A stretch of 64,000 bases of DNA, taken from Microbacterium sp. GTDB lineage: Bacteria; Actinomycetota; Actinomycetes; Actinomycetales; Microbacteriaceae. The stretch lies in assembly GCF_031178445.1 (NCBI RefSeq), contig NZ_JAPSIY010000001.1, positions 267,137 through 331,136 on the forward strand, read 5' to 3'. Made by a program: the position numbers and the translations under genes. Shown one piece after another: positions 60,855-64,000 of the stretch. Positions within the stretch are counted from its first letter, which is position 1. Each line of letters begins with the position of its first letter. The notes under the pieces are model-generated. The model did not search any database and was not told where the DNA came from. It was given only the letters and a program-made list of their open reading frames with translations.

Positions 60855-62170
60855 GAGCTCTCTCCATTCATCTCGATCTCAGGGGTTTCCGTTAAAAGGG
60901 GGGCCAGCTGATCTCGGCGCCGGATGAGGTGCGCCCTCTCGGCGGTGTTGCCGGCCAGTTCGATGGCGACCCCGTAAGCATCGCTCGCCGCCTGCGATCT
61001 TCCGGCCGCGCGCAGCAACTCTGCGCGCGCGACGTGAAAGGCGTGGAATCCACCGAGGGCGCCTCGGAGACGTTCCACGATGTCCAATGCCGCCGACGGC
61101 GAATCGCGCTCACCGATCGCGATGGCCTTGTTCAAGGTGACGAAAGGGCTGGGGTCGATAGTCTCGAGTGCCTCGTAGAGCGAGACGATCCGGCCCCACC
61201 GCGTGTCCCTGGCATGCGGCGCCGTTACATGGACGGCGTTGATCGCCGCCAGCAGCGCGAACCGGCCGGGCCGCGGGCCGCCGACCGAGCTCGGATCGAG
61301 CTGCAGAAGTGCGAGACCCTCCGCGATCAGTGCCCGATCCCACGATCCTCGGTCCTGTTCGTCCAGCCGCAGGAGTTCGCTCCCGTCGGCACTGAGCCGC
61401 GCGGCGGCACGCGCCTCCGTGAGCAGCATCAGCGCCAAGAGGCCCTTCGCCTCCGGATCGGCCGGGAGCAGATCCCTCACTAGACGGGTCAGGCGGATCG
61501 CCTCCGCTGTCAGCTCTCGGCGCAGTGGTGCCGCGTCGGACCCTGACGCGAGGTATCCCTCATTGAACACGAGGTAGAGCACGGCGAGCACACCTTCGAT
61601 GCGCTCGGGCAGGTCGGCCGGCGTGGGCAGGGAGTACGGAATCCGGGCCGCCCTGATCTTCGCCTTGGCTCGCGTGATGCGCTGAGCGATCGTGCTCTCC
61701 TGCACGAGGAAGGCATGAGCGATCTCGCCGACGGTGAGGCCGCCGACGATGCGAAGCGTCAGTGCGACGCGGGCCTCCATCGACAGCGTTGGATGGCAGC
61801 AGATGAAGAGCAGTCGCAGCCGGTCGTCGTCCACGACCCCGACCGGTTCGCTCCGGCTGGCGTCGAAGAGCTCCAGCGCCTCCAGGTGCTTTGCGTCCCG
61901 GCGCGCGTCACGACGCAGTCTGTCGATCGCCTTCCGATTCGCAGTGGTTGTGACCCAACCGCCAGGATTGGGCGGGACACCGTCTACGGGCCAGTGTGCG
62001 ACTGCCGACGCGAACGCCTCCGCGGTCATCTCTTCGGCCAGGTCCAGATCGCCGCAGCGGCGAGCCAGCCCCGCAACGATCCGAGCCCACTCCTCGCGGT
62101 GCGTTCGCTCCAGCGCTTCCCGCGCCGCCCCGCTGTGCGGTGCGGCGGCGATCGCTTCTTCGGCGTTAAT
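60851..62170 (-). CDS. ECF42-type sigma factor with long C-terminal extension
   Basis: An RNA polymerase sigma factor. Region 2 reads ALERTHREEWARIVAGLARRCGDLDLAEEMTAEAF, then GWVTTTANRKAIDRLRRDARRD. Region 4 is MEARVALTLRIVGGLTVGEIAHAFLVQESTIAQRITRAK. A helical extension of about 200 residues (EGVLAVLYLVFNEGY, FALLAAINAVH) is typical of group ECF42. The first in-frame ATG is at 62029, but that would cut off half of region 2. The frame is open to an ATT at 62170 with no ATG/GTG/TTG, so either a rare start is used or there is a frameshift. The downstream YCII gene supports ECF42. Confidence 0.8.
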   Translation of the reverse strand: MNAEEAIAAAPHSGAAREALERTHREEWARIVAGLARRCGDLDLAEEMTAEAFASAVAHWPVDGVPPNPGGWVTTTANRKAIDRLRRDARRDAKHLEALELFDASRSEPVGVVDDDRLRLLFICCHPTLSMEARVALTLRIVGGLTVGEIAHAFLVQESTIAQRITRAKAKIRAARIPYSLPTPADLPERIEGVLAVLYLVFNEGYLASGSDAAPLRRELTAEAIRLTRLVRDLLPADPEAKGLLALMLLTEARAAARLSADGSELLRLDEQDRGSWDRALIAEGLALLQLDPSSVGGPRPGRFALLAAINAVHVTAPHARDTRWGRIVSLYEALETIDPSPFVTLNKAIAIGERDSPSAALDIVERLRGALGGFHAFHVARAELLRAAGRSQAASDAYGVAIELAGNTAERAHLIRRRDQLAPLLTETPEIEMNGESS

Positions 62171-62585
62171 CCCTGAGCCCTCGCTCTCTCTTCTTGTGCG
62201 GCTTCATTCCTGCTGCCGCTACGAATGCTACGAACGAGATCCGCCGACTTCGACATCGCTCCCAGAACTGGCGCGCATTCCCGATCGTCGCTCGCCATCG
62301 CCGTTCCGGCGATGTTCTCATGGGCGCTCACGTTCGTGCGGAACAGGAGGATCGCCATCATAGGGTCGTGATGCATCCGCACGAAGTCCCCCCTCCATCT
62401 CGCGGCGTGCGGACGGGCTGCCCGCTTGCCGCACACATGATCCACGAACGGGGGCGCGCTGATTCGACAAGGGACCTCCACGCCGGTTGAGGAGTCCGTT
62501 CGCAGAGGCCATAGACCTTCGCCGGGGGAAGGCGTATCGTGGCGCCAACACCGGGCCGGTCGGCCCGACCTCCGAAGGGCGGAGC
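62171..62585. other. Intergenic region with possible ECF42 promoter
   Basis: On the minus strand TGTCGA (62255-62250), 17 bases, then CGTAGC lies about 80 bases before the sigma coding region and resembles the ECF42 -35/-10 pattern. A 13-codon frame MKPHKKRERGLRD starts at about 62208 and ends at a TAA overlapping the sigma frame. Nothing else is recognised. Confidence 0.35.
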
Positions 62586-63581
62586 GTGAAGACGGGAACC
62601 TTTCGACTGCAGGCGCCGGGGGCGCTGCTGTGGGGTGCCCTGATCGTCCTCGGATGGGCGGCCCTCAGCTCGCTGCTCGGTGCGGACACCGCGCACGCCG
62701 CCGAAGACGACGAACCGTCCGGTCTCACATCGGTCATCAGCGGACCGGTGAAGGTTGTCACCGCTACTGTCAGCGACGTCGTGGATGCCGCGGCGCAGCC
62801 CGTCGCCGAGGTCACAGCCGGGGCGGTCGGCGAGGTGCTCGCGCCTGTGGCTGCTCCTGTAGTGAAGGGCGCCGAGAAGGCAGTGGATGCGGTCATGGCC
62901 ACTCCCGTCGTGGGGTCTCCGACGAAGAATGCCGTCTCGGAGACGCGCGATATTGCGACCTCGACGGTTCAGCCGGTCGTCGCGGTGGTGACGAACGACC
63001 CTGTCACGCGGGTGCTGCAGCCGGTGACCGATGCGATCGCCGCGGTGCCCGTCGTCGGGGGCGCGCTCGACGAGCTCGGCGTGCTCGATCTCGTCGACCG
63101 TACTGCAGGCACGGTTGACGACATCCTCGATGCGACCGATCCCGTGCTGACCGTGACAGTCCCGGATGTCGTCGACGGCGGGGTCGCCCCGGCCCCGATG
63201 CCGATCGCGCGAGGAGCGCTTCCGGATGCTGTGGCGACTTCCGCCACGGTGTCGGATGGGGCCGTGGTCCGCTCCGCGACTGAGGTCGTCACCGGTCATC
63301 GCCACGCCGCTTCTCCCGGACGCGAGGATTCCGTTGCGGCGTCTTCGTCACCGCGCCCGAGCACGACTCCACCCGGCATGACGGTCGCGCCCCCGGGTAC
63401 GCACGACCCGCCCGCTGCCCCCAGTGCTGTCGCGAGCCCTGCCGGCGCGTCGGCCGGCTCGCCGGCGAGTGCGCACGAAGCTGACGGAGCCCGTGACGAT
63501 CCCGGGGTCACCCGGGAGCCGTCCACGGATCCCTCGCTGCCGCCGTCTCCGGCGAGCAGCACCGACGTCTCTCCTGACTGA
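62586..63581 (+). CDS. Secreted protein of the chaplin cluster
   Basis: A 331-residue protein; GTG at 62586 follows GAAGGGCGGA. The signal peptide is FRLQAPGALLWGALIVLGWAALSSLLGADTAHA. The mature part (about 35-230) is made of Val/Thr/Ala-rich amphipathic segments such as PVAEVTAGAVGEVLAPVAAPVV and VVAVVTNDPVTRVLQPVTDAI. A Pro/Ser/Ala-rich tail ends TDVSPD. It resembles the 375-residue protein upstream in signal and tail, and precedes a chaplin-like gene. It is probably an actinobacterial surface or hydrophobic-layer protein. Confidence 0.65.
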   Translation: MKTGTFRLQAPGALLWGALIVLGWAALSSLLGADTAHAAEDDEPSGLTSVISGPVKVVTATVSDVVDAAAQPVAEVTAGAVGEVLAPVAAPVVKGAEKAVDAVMATPVVGSPTKNAVSETRDIATSTVQPVVAVVTNDPVTRVLQPVTDAIAAVPVVGGALDELGVLDLVDRTAGTVDDILDATDPVLTVTVPDVVDGGVAPAPMPIARGALPDAVATSATVSDGAVVRSATEVVTGHRHAASPGREDSVAASSSPRPSTTPPGMTVAPPGTHDPPAAPSAVASPAGASAGSPASAHEADGARDDPGVTREPSTDPSLPPSPASSTDVSPD

Positions 63582-63666
63582 TGAGGGCTGCGCCGATCTC
63601 CGGATCGGCACAAGCCTGGTCGCACGGCCGTGCGACCTCCACCTCATTCAGATCAGGAGTTGAATC

Positions 63667-64000
63667 ATGCGAACAACCGTGAAGCACGTCCTCTGGGGCG
63701 CGCTCATCGCCGGCGGCATCTCACTGCTCGGCGCGACAGCCGCGAACGCGGCCGAGACCGGCGGAGACGACAGTCTCCTCGGAGGCAGTCAGGCAGTGGT
63801 CCACATCACGTCGCCGATCAGCATCAACGACAACGCCATCGCGATCGTCGGGGACAGCGACGCCAGTGACACGTCCACGGCGGCCGTGACGGGCTCGGCA
63901 CCGGCTACGGAGTCCGACGCCCACACCGACGGGAGCGATGGCACCGCCTCGGGCAGCCAGGTCGTGGCGCCGGTCACCGCACCGGTCAACGTCTCAGGCA
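63667..64000 (+). CDS. Chaplin-like secreted protein, N-terminal part
   Basis: The gene is cut by the right edge. ATG at 63667 has AGGAG eight bases upstream. The signal peptide RTTVKHVLWGALIAGGISLLGATAANAAE is followed by SPISINDNAIAIVGDSDA, which has the Asn-Ala-Ile-x-Val-x-Gly-Asp-Ser wording of chaplin (DUF320) domains. A second unit begins at VVAPVTAPVNVSG at the edge. Chaplins assemble amyloid-like hydrophobic layers on actinobacterial surfaces. The repeat number is unknown. Confidence 0.7.
   Translation, partial: MRTTVKHVLWGALIAGGISLLGATAANAAETGGDDSLLGGSQAVVHITSPISINDNAIAIVGDSDASDTSTAAVTGSAPATESDAHTDGSDGTASGSQVVAPVTAPVNVSG

Noticed and set aside
1..64000. tRNA or rRNA genes, for example at island borders
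   Set aside because: No cloverleaf or rRNA segment was recognised by eye; a tRNA scan would be needed to be certain.

Overview
The window is high-GC actinobacterial chromosome and looks like Microbacteriaceae, probably Microbacterium. Pointers are dense GC-rich coding sequence with many GTG starts, ClgR/PopR-type control of clpP, an ECF42-type sigma factor with a YCII partner, a chaplin-like secreted protein cluster, and dnaB preceded by DnaA boxes. The genus is inferred from gene content only.

Layout. 0-13 kb is ordinary chromosome: the end of a PQQ-type sugar dehydrogenase, membrane proteins, a convergent ClgR/PopR-like regulator and two-gene clpP operon, PadR/HAAS, acyl-CoA synthetase, MATE pump, topoisomerase IB, a baeRF (Rv2629-like) gene and a nitroreductase. 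13-20.3 kb is a LacI-controlled sugar operon (binding protein, two permeases, GH130 mannoside enzyme, large Tat-exported putative glycosidase) whose promoter and two operators are readable. 20.3-25.8 kb holds a hydrolase, a DHFR-like protein, a DnaJ protein, a phosphatase, a TetR unit with a perfect operator and an EamA exporter. 25.9-33.3 kb is a catabolic cluster whose kinase and aldolase closely resemble E. coli YihV and YihT. With a divergent DeoR regulator, a GabD-like aldehyde dehydrogenase, an MHS transporter, a TauE exporter and an unusual MDR dehydrogenase it reads as sulfoglycolysis (sulfo-EMP) of a sulfosugar to sulfolactate.

33.3-57 kb is accessory. First come an alpha/beta peptidase bracketed by a direct repeat, a DUF4238 protein and a predicted HslV-like Ntn hydrolase. 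Then follows a Tn7-like element: tnsA, tnsB, tnsC and a long TnsD-like tniQ are transcribed away from the 3' end of dnaB, the geometry Tn7 has at glmS. Its cargo appears to be a complete ubiquitin-like conjugation operon (UBL, E2-like, JAB deconjugase, ThiF/E1, membrane protein), a PIN protein with an XRE-ImmA/IrrE metallopeptidase regulator, and a type I restriction-modification system carrying an extra NucS-like nuclease gene. A 15-bp palindrome occurs twice in the UBL promoter and once, degenerate, at the XRE-ImmA promoter, so the protease-regulator probably controls the conjugation system. Near-identical hairpin palindromes lie at about 36.9 and 57.0 kb and may mark the element's limits.

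57-64 kb returns to chromosome: dnaB with a cluster of DnaA boxes upstream, an ECF42-type sigma factor plus YCII protein, and three secreted chaplin-cluster proteins, the last cut by the window edge. No tRNA, rRNA or CRISPR array was seen.
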